A stretch of DNA of 64,000 nucleotides from Planctomycetota bacterium (GCA_018242605.1 JAFEBP010000005.1:210861-274860), one strand, 5' to 3'; shown: positions 1-9,741, counted from the stretch's first letter. The notes: a model not told the origin generated them from the letters alone. Made by a program: numbers and translations.

Positions 1-1747
1 GCCCTTCGGACGCTTGGGCATCCGCTTGCTCAGTCATGTCCCGAGTTACGCCGTGCTGATCCAGCAACTCACCCGCGCCCACGAGAACCTGACGACCGTT
101 GACAGTTGCTTCTACGCCGTGTCCTGTGACGGTCTGGAACCAACTCGGTTCATTCAACGGCAGCCCTCGCTCGCGTGCTCCGCGAATGATGGCGGCGGCG
201 ATGGGATGCTCACTGTTCAACTCGGCCGACGCCGCGAATCGCAGAATTTCGGACTCGCCGAAACCCGGCGCTGGAATCAGGCCGGCAAGTGACGGATGTC
301 CCTGAGTAATCGTGCCGGTCTTGTCCAGCATGATGGTTGTCAGTCGGCCGGCGCCCTCGAGCGCTGCTCCGCTGCGTATCAGAATTCCGTGCTGTGCGCC
401 CAGGCCCGTGCCGACCATGATCGCGGTCGGGGTCGCGAGCCCCAGCGCGCACGGGCACGCGATAATGAGCACCGACACGCTCGTGAGCAACGACATGCTC
501 AGGCGGGATTCCGGGGGCGACACGAACCACCAGACGGCGAACGTGACCAGTGCAATGGCGATCACGATCGGGACGAACACGCCGCTGATTCTGTCGGCGA
601 GGCGTGAGATCGGGGCCTTGCTCCCCTGCGCTTCCTGGACTAGGCGCACAATTTGTCGCAGAGCGGTCTCTTCACCCACCTTGGTCGCTACGACCCGAAG
701 GGCGCCAGTGGTGTTGATGGTCGCGCTATAGACGCTCGCGCCCGCCGTCTTTGCCACCGGCATGCTCTCGCCGGTGAGCATCGACTCATCGACCGCTGAT
801 TGCCCGCACTCCACCCGGCCGTCCACCGGGATCTTCTCGCCCGGTCGCACCGCCACCACCTCGCCAACTTTCACCGTGTCGATCGGGACGTCCTGTTCGC
901 CGTCGGCGCGAACCACGCGAGCGGTCTTGGGTTGAAGCCCGATGAGCTTGGCTATGGCGGCGGAAGTTCGTCCCGTCGCTCGGGATTCCAGGTAGCGTCC
1001 CAGGAGGATCATCACGATGATCGTCGCCGAGGCCTCGAAGTACACCGGCACCATGCCGTCGGTTTCAGCAGTGTGCCCATGCATGGAACTCGTCACGAGG
1101 CCCGTAACGAGATGGGGCCATACGGTCGCGACGACCGAGTAGACATACGCAGCGCCGGTGCCCAGAACGACCAGCGTGTCCATGGTGGCGCTGCCCTGGA
1201 GCAACCCCTTATACGCCGCACGGAAGAACCCGCGGCCGCTCCACAGCAGCACGGGGGTCGCGAGTGCAAGTTGCACCCAGTTCATCCAGGGACGGTCAAA
1301 CGCTGGGATCTGTCCATGCGACATGGCGATGACCAGGAGCGGCAGCGTGAGTATCGAACCCAGAATGAGATTCCGTGCTAAGTCGCGCATGTGCCCGTCG
1401 CTCGGCGGTGGACGGTTCGAACCGTCACGCTCCCCGACGGTGGCGGAATCAAGTCCGGTACCAACTTGCGGCTGCGTCGGCAGAATCGCCTTGTATCCGA
1501 GCGATTCCACAGCCATGACGAGGGTCGACGGCGCGGCGGTTGCCGGGTCAAAGAGCACTGTGGCAACCTTTGTCGCGAAGTTCACGCTCGCGGACTTAAC
1601 GCCCACTTGCTTGCCGAGCTTTTTCTCGATTCGAGCGGCGCAAGAAGCGCACGTCATTCCTTCGATCGGAAGGTCGCAACGCTCAAGCGATTCGCTTGGC
1701 ACAAGATTCACTGCGGATGAGGCGGGCGGATATTTGAGCGTGTTCAT
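1..1747 (-). CDS. copA: Copper-translocating P1B-type ATPase, C-terminus beyond the left edge
   Basis: Membrane pump that exports Cu(I) from the cytoplasm using ATP. The N-terminus carries one heavy-metal-associated domain with GMTCASC at residues 30-36. Membrane helices follow, then the actuator motif TGES (near 324), the intramembrane metal site CPC inside [11 protein letters not shown] (near 430), and the phosphorylated aspartate in DKTGTIT (near 474). The nucleotide-domain SEHPIAAAI motif is present. About 580 residues are in the window; the rest of the ATP-binding and hinge regions is cut off. It is the last gene of a CopZ-CsoR-CopA cluster, so copper induction is likely. CPC and the CsoR neighbour favour Cu(I) (or Ag) over Zn/Cd. 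The start is the first ATG before the HMA domain. Confidence 0.93.
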   Translation of the reverse strand, partial: MNTLKYPPASSAVNLVPSESLERCDLPIEGMTCASCAARIEKKLGKQVGVKSASVNFATKVATVLFDPATAAPSTLVMAVESLGYKAILPTQPQVGTGLDSATVGERDGSNRPPPSDGHMRDLARNLILGSILTLPLLVIAMSHGQIPAFDRPWMNWVQLALATPVLLWSGRGFFRAAYKGLLQGSATMDTLVVLGTGAAYVYSVVATVWPHLVTGLVTSSMHGHTAETDGMVPVYFEASATIIVMILLGRYLESRATGRTSAAIAKLIGLQPKTARVVRADGEQDVPIDTVKVGEVVAVRPGEKIPVDGRVECGQSAVDESMLTGESMPVAKTAGASVYSATINTTGALRVVATKVGEETALRQIVRLVQEAQGSKAPISRLADRISGVFVPIVIAIALVTFAVWWFVSPPESRLSMSLLTSVSVLIIACPCALGLATPTAIMVGTGLGAQHGILIRSGAALEGAGRLTTIMLDKTGTITQGHPSLAGLIPAPGFGESEILRFAASAELNSEHPIAAAIIRGARERGLPLNEPSWFQTVTGHGVEATVNGRQVLVGAGELLDQHGVTRDMTEQADAQASEG

Positions 1748-1829
1748 CGGGTGAGCCCTCAGAGACTCTTGGTGTTCGGGACGTCGCGGTCGCAAATCGG
1801 CAATCGCCGCGGATTCGACCGCTTCGCGT

Positions 1830-2246
1830 TCACCTAGACAACTTCGCGCTCAAATCAAGGATCTCCTCGATCATCTGATCGCGGCCGGGCCCGGCGTCGC
1901 GTAAAGCCTCGGAGGCACAGTGTTTCAGGTGGTTGCGCATCAGGTTCCGCGCCACCGAGTTCAGCGATTCACGCACTGCCATCACCTGAGTGATGACGTC
2001 CGCGCAATAGCGATCATCCTGAACCATCGCGGCGATTCCCCTCACCTGTCCCTCGATCCGTCGCAGGTGTGTGAGGTTCGTTTCCTTGATCGCCGGATCG
2101 ACCCCGACAGCGCGTGCTCCCGGCCCGATTTCATCCAAGATGGCCTGAGGCGACGGCTCCGCGGAGGCTTTCGTGGCGCACGCACACGCGGCTTGCCGGA
2201 GAATTCGTTCGGATCTTGGCTGAGCTTTGCTTTGCTTGGCTTTCAT
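1830..2246 (-). CDS. csoR: CsoR/DUF156-family metal-sensing repressor
   Basis: Small all-helical DNA-binding repressor that releases its operator on binding Cu(I). The DUF156 core starts around [14 protein letters not shown]. It contains RYCADV and, one helix later, NHLKHC, giving the Cys / His-x3-Cys copper ligands of the CsoR subgroup rather than the RcnR (Ni/Co) pattern. The N-terminus is about 45 residues longer than a minimal CsoR and has a Cys-rich stretch (QAACACATK) that could be extra metal ligands. The start was placed at the ATG preceded by GGAGAG six bases upstream; a start seven codons earlier lacks a ribosome site. It lies between copZ-like and copA genes on the same strand, with a matching operator upstream of the cluster. 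Confidence 0.88.
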   Translation of the reverse strand: MKAKQSKAQPRSERILRQAACACATKASAEPSPQAILDEIGPGARAVGVDPAIKETNLTHLRRIEGQVRGIAAMVQDDRYCADVITQVMAVRESLNSVARNLMRNHLKHCASEALRDAGPGRDQMIEEILDLSAKLSR

Positions 2247-2348
2247 GCAACTCTCCGTCAGTCGCAAGGAACAATCTCTCTAATCCCGACAGCAACTCAC
2301 GCACGTGCCGCGGGCGTTGACCAAGCCGTAGGCGTCGATGCCGCGAGT

Positions 2349-2600
2349 TCAGCGGTTTGGGGTAAACCGCGCAATCTCAGCGGAGAAACCGGCTTCTTCG
2401 ACCGCTTCTACGGCTAGCCGGGCCGCCTCTTCGCGCGCCGTTTCGGCCGCTTCGATTGTGGCGGATCCGACCATCACAGCTTGCACTCTGACTCCCGGAA
2501 TCGCGGAGAGCGCTCGGGATACCGCGCCGACACAGTGTTCGCAGGACATTCCTCCGATGACCAGCGAAATCGAACCGGCAAACGTGGTGTTGTTGTCCAT
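2349..2600 (-). CDS. copZ: Heavy-metal-associated domain protein, CopZ-like copper chaperone
   Basis: An 83-residue single HMA domain with the metal site GGMSCEHCVGAV and the usual beta-alpha-beta length. CopZ proteins carry Cu(I) to the CopA ATPase, and copA is two genes downstream. The start is ATG with a good GAGGAAG four bases before it; longer upstream frames are not supported. The TGA stop is followed in the same frame by 22 more sense codons ending CVSCCRD before a TAG; this tail is discussed under findings. Predicted first gene of the copper cluster, behind the CsoR-type operator. Confidence 0.85.
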   Translation of the reverse strand: MDNNTTFAGSISLVIGGMSCEHCVGAVSRALSAIPGVRVQAVMVGSATIEAAETAREEAARLAVEAVEEAGFSAEIARFTPNR

Positions 2601-2615
2601 GGTACTTCCTCGGTC

Positions 2616-2638
2616 GTATACCCCCATAGGGTATATAC
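2616..2638. promoter_or_regulatory. CsoR-type operator in the copper gene promoter
   Basis: A GC-centred inverted repeat containing ATACCCCCATAGGGTAT, flanked by TA-rich arms. This is the architecture of CsoR/RcnR-class operators (C-tracts facing G-tracts inside TA arms). It lies 16 bases upstream of the CopZ-like start and overlaps TATA-like -10 sequences on the minus strand, as expected for repression of the copper genes. Assignment to this CsoR is inference from proximity. Confidence 0.72.
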
Positions 2639-2877
2639 GTCTGAACGCGATGTTGGTTCGTTGTGACGTATTTGGTCCGGGTTCGCAATCTGCTCGGGCG
2701 ACGAACGTTGAGCGAAGACGAGCGCCGGGCCGTTCGCCGCAGATTGAATCGACGCACGCCTGTGCCTCCGGGCTGGTACCGAAAGTCCTCGCGTTGCATA
2801 CACCGGGGAACCGATCTTCGTCACAAGTGCCGTGCGGCAATTCCGTCGAATTGCTCGCAACAATTCTGGAGTTACTG

Positions 2878-4839
2878 ATGACTCACATTCCAAGCTTGGT
2901 CCTGATCGCTGCTCTGTACGTGGGGATGTCTGCCGTCGCGCATCCACCGGATGAGCTCGGACGCCATCAGGATGAACCGGCGTTCGCCGACAAGGGAACG
3001 CGTGATTGGACGAACATCAGAACAGGTCGAGTCGTTCGCGGCACGTTTCTCGCCGCGCAGTTTGAAACTGTGAGCATCGAACGCGAGGGAGGGGGTGTGG
3101 AAATCCTCCCGCTGAATGACCTCGCCCCCGAAGATCGTGCGGAGGCCGAGCGTCGTACCGCCGAGACGCTGGCGATCAACGAGCACGGCGTCGCCGCGGC
3201 GTTCTGGTCAGTGTCCCAAGCTCAGTCAGGCGAACAACCTGGTAAGGCGGACAAAGGGCCGGCCCAAGCCACTCCGTTCGCTTTCTTTGCACCGTTTGTA
3301 CGCACCCGTTGGGACGATCGATGGCTGTACGTAGAGTCCGATGGGATGCCGCACGCACCCGCGGAGCACACCCTGATGGTCGGCATCAAGTCCTGGCAGC
3401 AGCAGGTCCCATTGCCACAGGACTACACCGGCGCCAACGCGTGGCAGATTCCGCTCAAGCCCGAGTTGGCGGAAAAGCCCGTCTCTGGCAAGACCGAGCT
3501 ACGCCGTGGTGCTGTGGCTCTCGCGGCCAACGGCGTGCCGATCTTCAACGCGCTGAACAACCGGGGCGACGACGCTTTCAAGTTTGGCGAACTCGATGAG
3601 TTCGGAGGCCATAGCGGGCGAGCCGATGACTACCACTACCACGTTGCGCCGCTGCAACTTCAGAAGATCGTTGGCAAGGACAATCCGATCGCGTACGCGC
3701 TCGACGGGTTCGCGGTTTACGGCCTGTTCGATCCGGTGGCCAAGCCTGGTCAGGATGGAAGTTGCCCGCTCGGAGGTGCGGAAGTGCTTGATGAACTCAA
3801 CGGGCACTTCGGCGCTCGAGTGAATGGGGGTAGCGGTACGTACCACTACCACGCCAGCAAGGCGTATCCATACATCAACGGCGGCATGCGTGGCAAGGTG
3901 ACGGTCAAGGAGGATCAGGTCGATCCGCAGCCTCACGCCAACCCCATTCGGGAGGCGGGGCGCCCTCTGCGGGGCGCGAGCATTACCGGTTTCAGGAACG
4001 CGGGCGACAAAGCGTGGTCACTTGAATACGTGCTTGGGGACAAGAAGTATGGGCTCAGCTACCGGATCGAGAAGGACGGGAAGTACACGTTCGAGTTCGT
4101 GGAACCCAACGGCGAGAAGAAGACTGAGACATACACGAAAAGAGAGGGGGAAGGTGGTCGGCCTCGACGCGGGGCGGAGCCGCGTAACGGCGATCCGCCG
4201 CCTCCGCCACGCGATGGCCAAGAGCCCCCTCGGCGGGATGAGAAACTCCAGCAGAAAGACAAGAAGGTCGCGGTTCCGCAGCCCGCGGCGAATGGACTTG
4301 AACTGACCAGTCCTGCTGTCGGGGCGGATGGAAAGCTGCCCGCGGAGTTTACGTGCGATGGGGCAAGCCTATCGCCCCCGCTCGTTTGGAACAAGGCTCC
4401 CGCCGAAACCAAGAGCTTTGCGATCACTATGCACCATATCCCGGGCCCGTCGCGACCGAATGATCGCGGCGTTGCGGAAGACAAACACGTGTACCTCGTG
4501 CTCTACAACATCCCCGCATCCACGCTCAGACTCGAGAAGGGCGCGACAACTGTTGGCGTTCGCGGCATCAACACCGTCAACCGACGCACCGAGTATGCCC
4601 CTCCATGCTCAAAGGGACCGGGTGCGAAAACCTACACGCTGACGGTCTACGCCCTGTCGTCCGAGCCGGCGATCACCATCCCGAGCAATCAGGTGACCAT
4701 GGATGTGCTCCTCTCGGCGATTAAGGACCGGACGCTGGCGACCTCGACGTTACATACGAGCGGCCAGGGAAGGCGGGCGATCCACCGGCTCGGCGCTAGG
4801 TTCCCTGGTCGAATCGAGATCAACTACCGCGTGGATTGA
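2878..4839 (+). CDS. Secreted SHD1-YHYH-PEBP fusion protein with frameshifted C-terminus
   Basis: About 653 residues. A signal peptide is followed by a short SHD1-like segment (RDWTNIRTGRVVRGTF, residues about 40-95) common in planctomycetes. Next is a YHYH-family domain with DDYHYHV near 250 and GTYHYHA near 320. A Pro/Arg/Lys-rich linker leads to a YbhB/YbcL (PEBP, Raf kinase inhibitor-like) domain from about 471 (LTSPAVGADGKLPAEFTCDG). The start is the ATG with GGAG upstream and a signal peptide; the same frame is open 540 bases further upstream but without coding character. The PEBP C-terminus is out of frame after about residue 620: the +1-shifted frame from 4740 reads DLDVTYERPGKAGD and stops at 4797-4799, which looks like the native end. 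The role of YHYH proteins is unknown. Confidence 0.8.
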   Translation: MTHIPSLVLIAALYVGMSAVAHPPDELGRHQDEPAFADKGTRDWTNIRTGRVVRGTFLAAQFETVSIEREGGGVEILPLNDLAPEDRAEAERRTAETLAINEHGVAAAFWSVSQAQSGEQPGKADKGPAQATPFAFFAPFVRTRWDDRWLYVESDGMPHAPAEHTLMVGIKSWQQQVPLPQDYTGANAWQIPLKPELAEKPVSGKTELRRGAVALAANGVPIFNALNNRGDDAFKFGELDEFGGHSGRADDYHYHVAPLQLQKIVGKDNPIAYALDGFAVYGLFDPVAKPGQDGSCPLGGAEVLDELNGHFGARVNGGSGTYHYHASKAYPYINGGMRGKVTVKEDQVDPQPHANPIREAGRPLRGASITGFRNAGDKAWSLEYVLGDKKYGLSYRIEKDGKYTFEFVEPNGEKKTETYTKREGEGGRPRRGAEPRNGDPPPPPRDGQEPPRRDEKLQQKDKKVAVPQPAANGLELTSPAVGADGKLPAEFTCDGASLSPPLVWNKAPAETKSFAITMHHIPGPSRPNDRGVAEDKHVYLVLYNIPASTLRLEKGATTVGVRGINTVNRRTEYAPPCSKGPGAKTYTLTVYALSSEPAITIPSNQVTMDVLLSAIKDRTLATSTLHTSGQGRRAIHRLGARFPGRIEINYRVD

Positions 4840-4877
4840 GAATGACGGCTCAGGCATCGGTTCGGCGGCTCGTCCGC

Positions 4878-6101
4878 TCATGGCGGATCGGGCAGCAATC
4901 CGAGCGGTACTCGCACGAACCGCGGACGGTAGAGAGAAGCGTCGCGAAACACGCGGCCGAAATCTGCATTGACGGCGTACGTGACCAGCAACTCGCCCGG
5001 CCGCGAGAGATGCGGGTGCCCTTTGGCAGCGTACACAAACGAGCCCGGCCCGTTGTCAGGCGCTTCATACACGCGGCGGGGCGCGGACCACGGGCCTTGC
5101 GGATGACGGGCGGTGCGGACGACGATGGCTCGGCTCAGAAACGCTTCGCTCTGAACGAGCACCAAAATGCCTCGATCGTTCTTGCGCACACGGTGGACGG
5201 AGCACTCATCCTGCGCACCCGGAAAGAGTGGGGCGGCTGCTTCGTGGCTCGCCGTCCACTTCGAGCCGTTGAAGAACAACCAACGAACTGGATCTGTCAA
5301 CTCCAGGTCATTCGTGCGACCGACGATGAGCGACTTGACACCATCGCTACCGGTCCGTACGCCGAACATGAAGAGGTCGTTTGCTCCCTCGCCGGGAACG
5401 CGAACGACCGCAACGGCATGATTCTCGCGGGTGCGGGCTGGCTCACCAAATTTCGGGTCCGGCGTCACGAGCGGGTTGATCCGCTGATGGACACACCATC
5501 GATCGGGTGAGTCGCTCGGAGAATCAATGTCCAGGATCACCCCGCCGACGCGTCGAAAGTTCCATGCGCCATCGGGATTGCCGGAAGGGCCTACAGCCGT
5601 GGCGAAGAGCAAGAAGTGGTCCCTCGTTGCTGTGATCCGCACTCCGTCGTTCATCAGCCAGTACCAGGTACCACCCGGCCATAGCCCGGGAACCGGCTGA
5701 GCCCAAGGCGTCACGGCCGTCGCGCCGAAGGGCTCCGGAGAGGCGAATGTGATGGCGTTTGACGCGGGCGGGGCCCCGCCCCGCTTCGTGTCATGCCAAG
5801 CGATCGCGTCCCGAAACATCTTGGACGAGTTTCCGACGCGGCTGCCCGCGACCACCGGTCCAAAGATGGAGTCGCCGAAGAGCCACAGTGTTCGTCCGTC
5901 GCACAAATCGATGGAACGGGCAATATCACCCCCGTTCCAACCGTCGGCGCGGCTGAATAACGCGTCCCATTCTGCATCGGCGGTGGCACGTGGAGTCGAA
6001 CATCCGGACATAAGACTTACCACAACACACGCCGTTACGATGGCGATAGGGGGGCCGATCTCGTGACACTGGCGATGGTGTGGCACGGTTGAGTTTATCA
6101 C
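4878..6101 (-). CDS. DUF4185-like beta-propeller lipoprotein
   Basis: A 407-residue exported protein. A hydrophobic stretch ends in the lipobox LMSGC, so it is probably anchored to a membrane by a lipidated Cys. The motif RTLWLFGDSIFG, then repeated F/Y-x-G-x-D-type strands, resembles DUF4185/DUF5005 proteins, which are predicted five-bladed propellers related to glycoside hydrolases. No catalytic residues can be assigned with confidence. The start is GTG at the far end of the frame; there is no better initiation codon before the lipobox. It converges with the YHYH/PEBP gene (38 bases apart) and is separated by a hairpin from the CcsA gene. Function unknown; carbohydrate recognition is a guess. 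Confidence 0.65.
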   Translation of the reverse strand: MINSTVPHHRQCHEIGPPIAIVTACVVVSLMSGCSTPRATADAEWDALFSRADGWNGGDIARSIDLCDGRTLWLFGDSIFGPVVAGSRVGNSSKMFRDAIAWHDTKRGGAPPASNAITFASPEPFGATAVTPWAQPVPGLWPGGTWYWLMNDGVRITATRDHFLLFATAVGPSGNPDGAWNFRRVGGVILDIDSPSDSPDRWCVHQRINPLVTPDPKFGEPARTRENHAVAVVRVPGEGANDLFMFGVRTGSDGVKSLIVGRTNDLELTDPVRWLFFNGSKWTASHEAAAPLFPGAQDECSVHRVRKNDRGILVLVQSEAFLSRAIVVRTARHPQGPWSAPRRVYEAPDNGPGSFVYAAKGHPHLSRPGELLVTYAVNADFGRVFRDASLYRPRFVRVPLGLLPDPP

Positions 6102-6173
6102 CGCCCGAGTGCCGCCCGATGTCTTCGAAGGCGTGGGCTGCGGCTGAACCGAACTTCATTCAACTATTACGCA

Positions 6174-6208
6174 AAGCACGCCGCGGGATTTCTCCTCGCG
6201 GCGTGCTT
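6174..6208. terminator. Strong hairpin after the ResB-CcsA genes
   Basis: A 12-bp perfect stem AAGCACGCCGCG with an 11-base loop and the complementary arm. It lies 53 bases after the CcsA stop on the minus strand, before the next gene. The following minus-strand sequence has only a short T run, so it may be a weak intrinsic terminator or an mRNA 3' stabiliser. Confidence 0.55.
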
Positions 6209-6260
6209 CATCGTTATCGGTGATGATCTCGGGCTGTCCCGAGTCTCGTTGTTCGAGGGC

Positions 6261-7988
6261 TCACGCCGCGGTGGGAGCGGCCGGATTGGAGCCGGAGTCG
6301 GAGATCGACGCACGGTCGTCGCGCTTGATCGCACCATATCGGATGCGGCAGGCGATGAGGAAGGCGATCTCCGCCAACGCCCACATACCTACGTACGCCT
6401 CCCCGCCGGAGCCGAATCCGTAGCTGTGCAGGCCGGTGGCCATGACGTAGTTGACGCCGTAGAACGTCCACACGATCACCACGAAGCCCATCACCGAGCA
6501 CGCGGCCAGTCCGAAATCCTGGAGCCACCGGACATAACGGGCGTGCAGCACGGCGAAGTAGACCACGATGCTGATGAGGGCCCACGTTTCCTTCGGGTCC
6601 CAGCCCCAGAACCGGCCCCACGAGTCAGCCGCCCAGACGCCGCCGAGGATGGTGCCGGCGGTCAGAAGCAGCAGGCCGATTTGGATGCATCGGTAAGTCT
6701 GGACGACCAGCGGGTTCGAACGCCGAGCCACAATTTCTTCGGCGCGGCGGCCCGGGAAGAGGATCTGGCGCGTCAAGTAGACGTGGGAGAGTACCGAGCC
6801 AACCGCAAAGATGCCGTAGCTTGCGACAACTGTGAGAACGTGTACCGTGAGCCAGTAGTTGCTTCGAAGCACCGCCGGGATCGAGTTGGTTCGGTCCTCC
6901 AGCGGGACAATATTCGCGAACAGCACTGACAGGAACGATGCGCACAACGCGGCAAAAAGGTAGTAGCCCGTGCGGTTGATCAACTGCGCGACCAGACCGA
7001 TGGCCATCGCGACCAGCCCCATCCAAAGCAGGGCTTCGAAGGTGTTGCTCACCGGGGCCCGGTCGAGGATGATGACCCTCAGTCCGATGCCCAACGCGTG
7101 CTCAGCGGCGCCTGCCACTGCAGCCACAATCGCCAATAGAACCAACGGCTTGCGCAGGACCAGCCGCGAGACGCCGAACAGGGTGATGGACAATCCGTAC
7201 AGAATCGCGGTGTTGAGCCAGGGATGGTGCCGGTCGTGGAAGAGCTCCAAGTTGACCGCCCGCGCCGTGCGTGCATCCAGCTTGCCGGCAGCGTCGATCG
7301 CAGAGCGCAGATTGCGAACGGCCGACGCCATGTCTCCGTTACCGGTGTACGCCTGACCGAGCGCTGCCAGCGCTGTGCGAACCGCTTCAGTGCCCGGGTC
7401 GCCGGCGTTCACGCCGGCCTTCAGAAAAGCCTTGTGCTGATCCGAGGGGATGATCGCCAGTTGCTCTCCGGCCACCAGCGCCGCCGCCTGGTTCGCGGCC
7501 TGGAAGATGTCCGAGGCGCGACGTTGGTCGGCGGATGGTTTCGCCTGCGGGTCCGCCTTGCGGGCGTTGTCTTGAGCCATCAACAGTTCGTTGATGCCCT
7601 TGTTCATCGCGATCTCTGCGGGCGTGAAGAACTTGCGCTGTTCATCGAGCCCCACCAGTTTCTTGAAGGGGCGGTTCTCGATGCCGATCAGTTGCTTCTG
7701 CATCATGTCCTGCCCTTCAAAGAGCAGATCGCAGAGCAGTTCCATGTGACTGCGGCCATCGAACGCTTGCGGGCCGCGGCCGGCAGACCAGTGCTCACGA
7801 CCCGTGAGTTGGACCGCTAGGCGGCGCGCGTACGCGTCCAAGGGCATGGTGCGGCCGCCTTCCTGGATGGCGATCGCGCCAAGATCTGCTAACGCGGCGT
7901 CCGAATCAGACGCCAGCGTGAGCCGGCTCGGCAACAGTAGGAGGAGCGTCAGCGATACGAGGCGCAGGACGGACAGCGGGCGAAGCAT
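6261..7988 (-). CDS. ccsA: CcsA/ResC cytochrome c heme-handling protein (System II), long N-terminus
   Basis: Membrane protein that, with ResB, exports heme and attaches it to apocytochromes c. The C-terminal half is polytopic and has the tryptophan-rich heme site WGRFWGWDPKETWALI. Conserved histidines lie in TVHVLTVVASYGIF and GLHSYGFGSG, as in CcsA. The first ~240 residues are a signal-like helix plus a long non-membrane domain not found in short CcsA proteins, making 575 residues. It starts inside the end of resB (83-base overlap) but has a strong AAGGAG before its ATG, so the overlap looks real and the two genes are translationally coupled. The sigma-54 promoter before resB should drive both. 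Unusually, a complete Ccm-type set lies 20 kb away. Confidence 0.9.
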   Translation of the reverse strand: MLRPLSVLRLVSLTLLLLLPSRLTLASDSDAALADLGAIAIQEGGRTMPLDAYARRLAVQLTGREHWSAGRGPQAFDGRSHMELLCDLLFEGQDMMQKQLIGIENRPFKKLVGLDEQRKFFTPAEIAMNKGINELLMAQDNARKADPQAKPSADQRRASDIFQAANQAAALVAGEQLAIIPSDQHKAFLKAGVNAGDPGTEAVRTALAALGQAYTGNGDMASAVRNLRSAIDAAGKLDARTARAVNLELFHDRHHPWLNTAILYGLSITLFGVSRLVLRKPLVLLAIVAAVAGAAEHALGIGLRVIILDRAPVSNTFEALLWMGLVAMAIGLVAQLINRTGYYLFAALCASFLSVLFANIVPLEDRTNSIPAVLRSNYWLTVHVLTVVASYGIFAVGSVLSHVYLTRQILFPGRRAEEIVARRSNPLVVQTYRCIQIGLLLLTAGTILGGVWAADSWGRFWGWDPKETWALISIVVYFAVLHARYVRWLQDFGLAACSVMGFVVIVWTFYGVNYVMATGLHSYGFGSGGEAYVGMWALAEIAFLIACRIRYGAIKRDDRASISDSGSNPAAPTAA

Positions 7989-9690
7989 TGATCGTCTCCT
8001 TCTGACTGAACGCGATGGGGATGCCTGGGTGGCCCCAGCTGAGTGAACGGCTATAGAAGGTCAGGAATATGCCGACGCACAAAACCGTGCAACCCAGGTA
8101 GGTCAGCGGCAGTCCGGGGTCTTTCATCACGCTGAACACCGAAACGTTGTCCCCGATGAAGCCCGACTGGTAGACCTTCCAGGGCGCTTGCGAGTAGGGG
8201 TTGTTCATGAAAATGTGAAAATCCTGATCGGCGGTGCCGGGGCTGGAGATGACCACGTCCGATTCGTACGACATGGCCATTTCCGTACCGGGGTAATCGA
8301 GCTTGCGGAAGTCAGCGAGTTTCACCGAGAACGGCAGTGGGAACGTCCTGGGGCCATAGCTGATGAGCGTGTCCGCCGAACCCGGCAACTGCTCCGAGCC
8401 TTTCCACGGAATGACCAGCGGCTCCGTCTGGCCAGCCGTCTTGATGACCATGGCGGGTCGCCGTTCGTTCGCCGCGGGAGCCTGTACGTACTTGGTAGTG
8501 GCCTGAGTGCGAGTGAAATGCTGCTTGAACGTCAGCTTGTTTGTTCCCAAGCTGAATGAGGCGGGCAACTGACCCAACGGGCCGATGACCTTGGCCGCAC
8601 CGTTGCGCGGGATGTAGCCGAGCATGGGAGAGTCGCCGGGGCCGTAGACCAAGACCGTCTCTTCCTTGGCCGAGGCCGGCGAAGGCGTGGCGCTCAGCTT
8701 GGCGGAAGACGCCGCGGATCCCTCGATCGTCTTGGCGATCACCATATCCGGGAAGTTCATGAACGCCACATGCCGTTCGACAGTGCCCTTGCCATCCGAA
8801 ATCGTGACGTCGATCGCTGGGTTATCCGACGTGGAGTCTCCTTCAGCCAAACCGGAACCTGAAACTATCGCATGTGAGAAGGACTTGGCCGCGGTGATTC
8901 TCCAACCCGGGAATGCTTCTTGACCTTCGGCGGTCAGCGGATACCGCTTGTCCCCGACGTTGAAGAAGTACCCGCCCGGTTCGGTGCTCGGCGCGGCGGG
9001 TGGCTCCCAACCGAGCCCCTCGGTGAGCACCCGAACGGTGACGCCTCCGAGCGACGTGGCCCCACCGCTCTTGGCCTCCTCACCGACCCAGGATTCTGCG
9101 CCATTGCACACCATGTTCACAGCGCGGAAGGGCCTAGGGCCGCCATCGGTCACGACCTGCTCCTCGGCGGTATTGGCCCAATGCTCGACCACCTCAACTT
9201 GGACGGATCCGAGATTCAAATGAGCCGGCCCAGTCGGCGCGAGCACCGATGCGATAGGAGTGCCTTTGCCGGCGGCGAATCGGGTGAGTTCGATCGCTTC
9301 CTCATCTAGCTCAATGGTGTCGCCGGCGGAGCCTTCTTCCAGTGTCAAATGGCCTTCGACGCGCCCGTGGAGCGACCAAAAGCCACCGACGATCGTCATC
9401 ACCAGGCCTGCATGGACGGTGATGAAGCCCACGTGCCGCTTGCGCCATGGGTATCGGACAATCACCGCGAAAATCAGGCTGACGCACACCAGACCCATGA
9501 GCGCGATGAACCACCACGAACCGTACACCAAGGCTCTCGAAACCTTGCTGCTTTGCGTGGACTCAAGGTATGTACCCCATGCCATCGCACCCGCAACAAA
9601 GACGAGCACGGGTACCGCGAGTTGAATGCTCCCCAAAAAGCGAATGACGCGGCCGATCGGGGTCGAGTGCCAGGGCTCAAAGTGCTTCAT
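7906..9690 (-). CDS. resB: ResB/Ccs1-like cytochrome c biogenesis protein (System II)
   Basis: Partner of CcsA in System II heme attachment; holds the apocytochrome and/or heme outside the membrane. Typical ResB layout in 594 residues: two N-terminal helices, then RHVGFITVHAGLVMTIVGGFW with conserved histidines, a large extracytoplasmic domain (about residues 115-540), and a last helix near the C-terminus (LTYLGCTVLCVGIFLTFY). The extracytoplasmic region contains an inserted Ala/Ser-rich stretch near 340. It is first of a two-gene operon, directly behind a well-matching -24/-12 promoter 52 bases upstream of its ATG. System II needs only ResB and CcsA plus thiol reduction, so this pair could be sufficient. 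Confidence 0.88.
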   Translation of the reverse strand: MKHFEPWHSTPIGRVIRFLGSIQLAVPVLVFVAGAMAWGTYLESTQSSKVSRALVYGSWWFIALMGLVCVSLIFAVIVRYPWRKRHVGFITVHAGLVMTIVGGFWSLHGRVEGHLTLEEGSAGDTIELDEEAIELTRFAAGKGTPIASVLAPTGPAHLNLGSVQVEVVEHWANTAEEQVVTDGGPRPFRAVNMVCNGAESWVGEEAKSGGATSLGGVTVRVLTEGLGWEPPAAPSTEPGGYFFNVGDKRYPLTAEGQEAFPGWRITAAKSFSHAIVSGSGLAEGDSTSDNPAIDVTISDGKGTVERHVAFMNFPDMVIAKTIEGSAASSAKLSATPSPASAKEETVLVYGPGDSPMLGYIPRNGAAKVIGPLGQLPASFSLGTNKLTFKQHFTRTQATTKYVQAPAANERRPAMVIKTAGQTEPLVIPWKGSEQLPGSADTLISYGPRTFPLPFSVKLADFRKLDYPGTEMAMSYESDVVISSPGTADQDFHIFMNNPYSQAPWKVYQSGFIGDNVSVFSVMKDPGLPLTYLGCTVLCVGIFLTFYSRSLSWGHPGIPIAFSQKETINASPAVRPAPRIADAPPTVAEPAHAGV

Positions 9691-9741
9691 GGTCTTTTCC
9701 GGTTTCGATGGGACGTTTGTCCCAATCGGTATCCCAGCTAG

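Noticed and set aside
2338..2877. Upstream extension of the YHYH/PEBP protein
   Set aside because: It runs antisense through the CopZ-like gene and its operator and has no signal peptide; the internal ATG at 2878 has both a ribosome site and a signal peptide.
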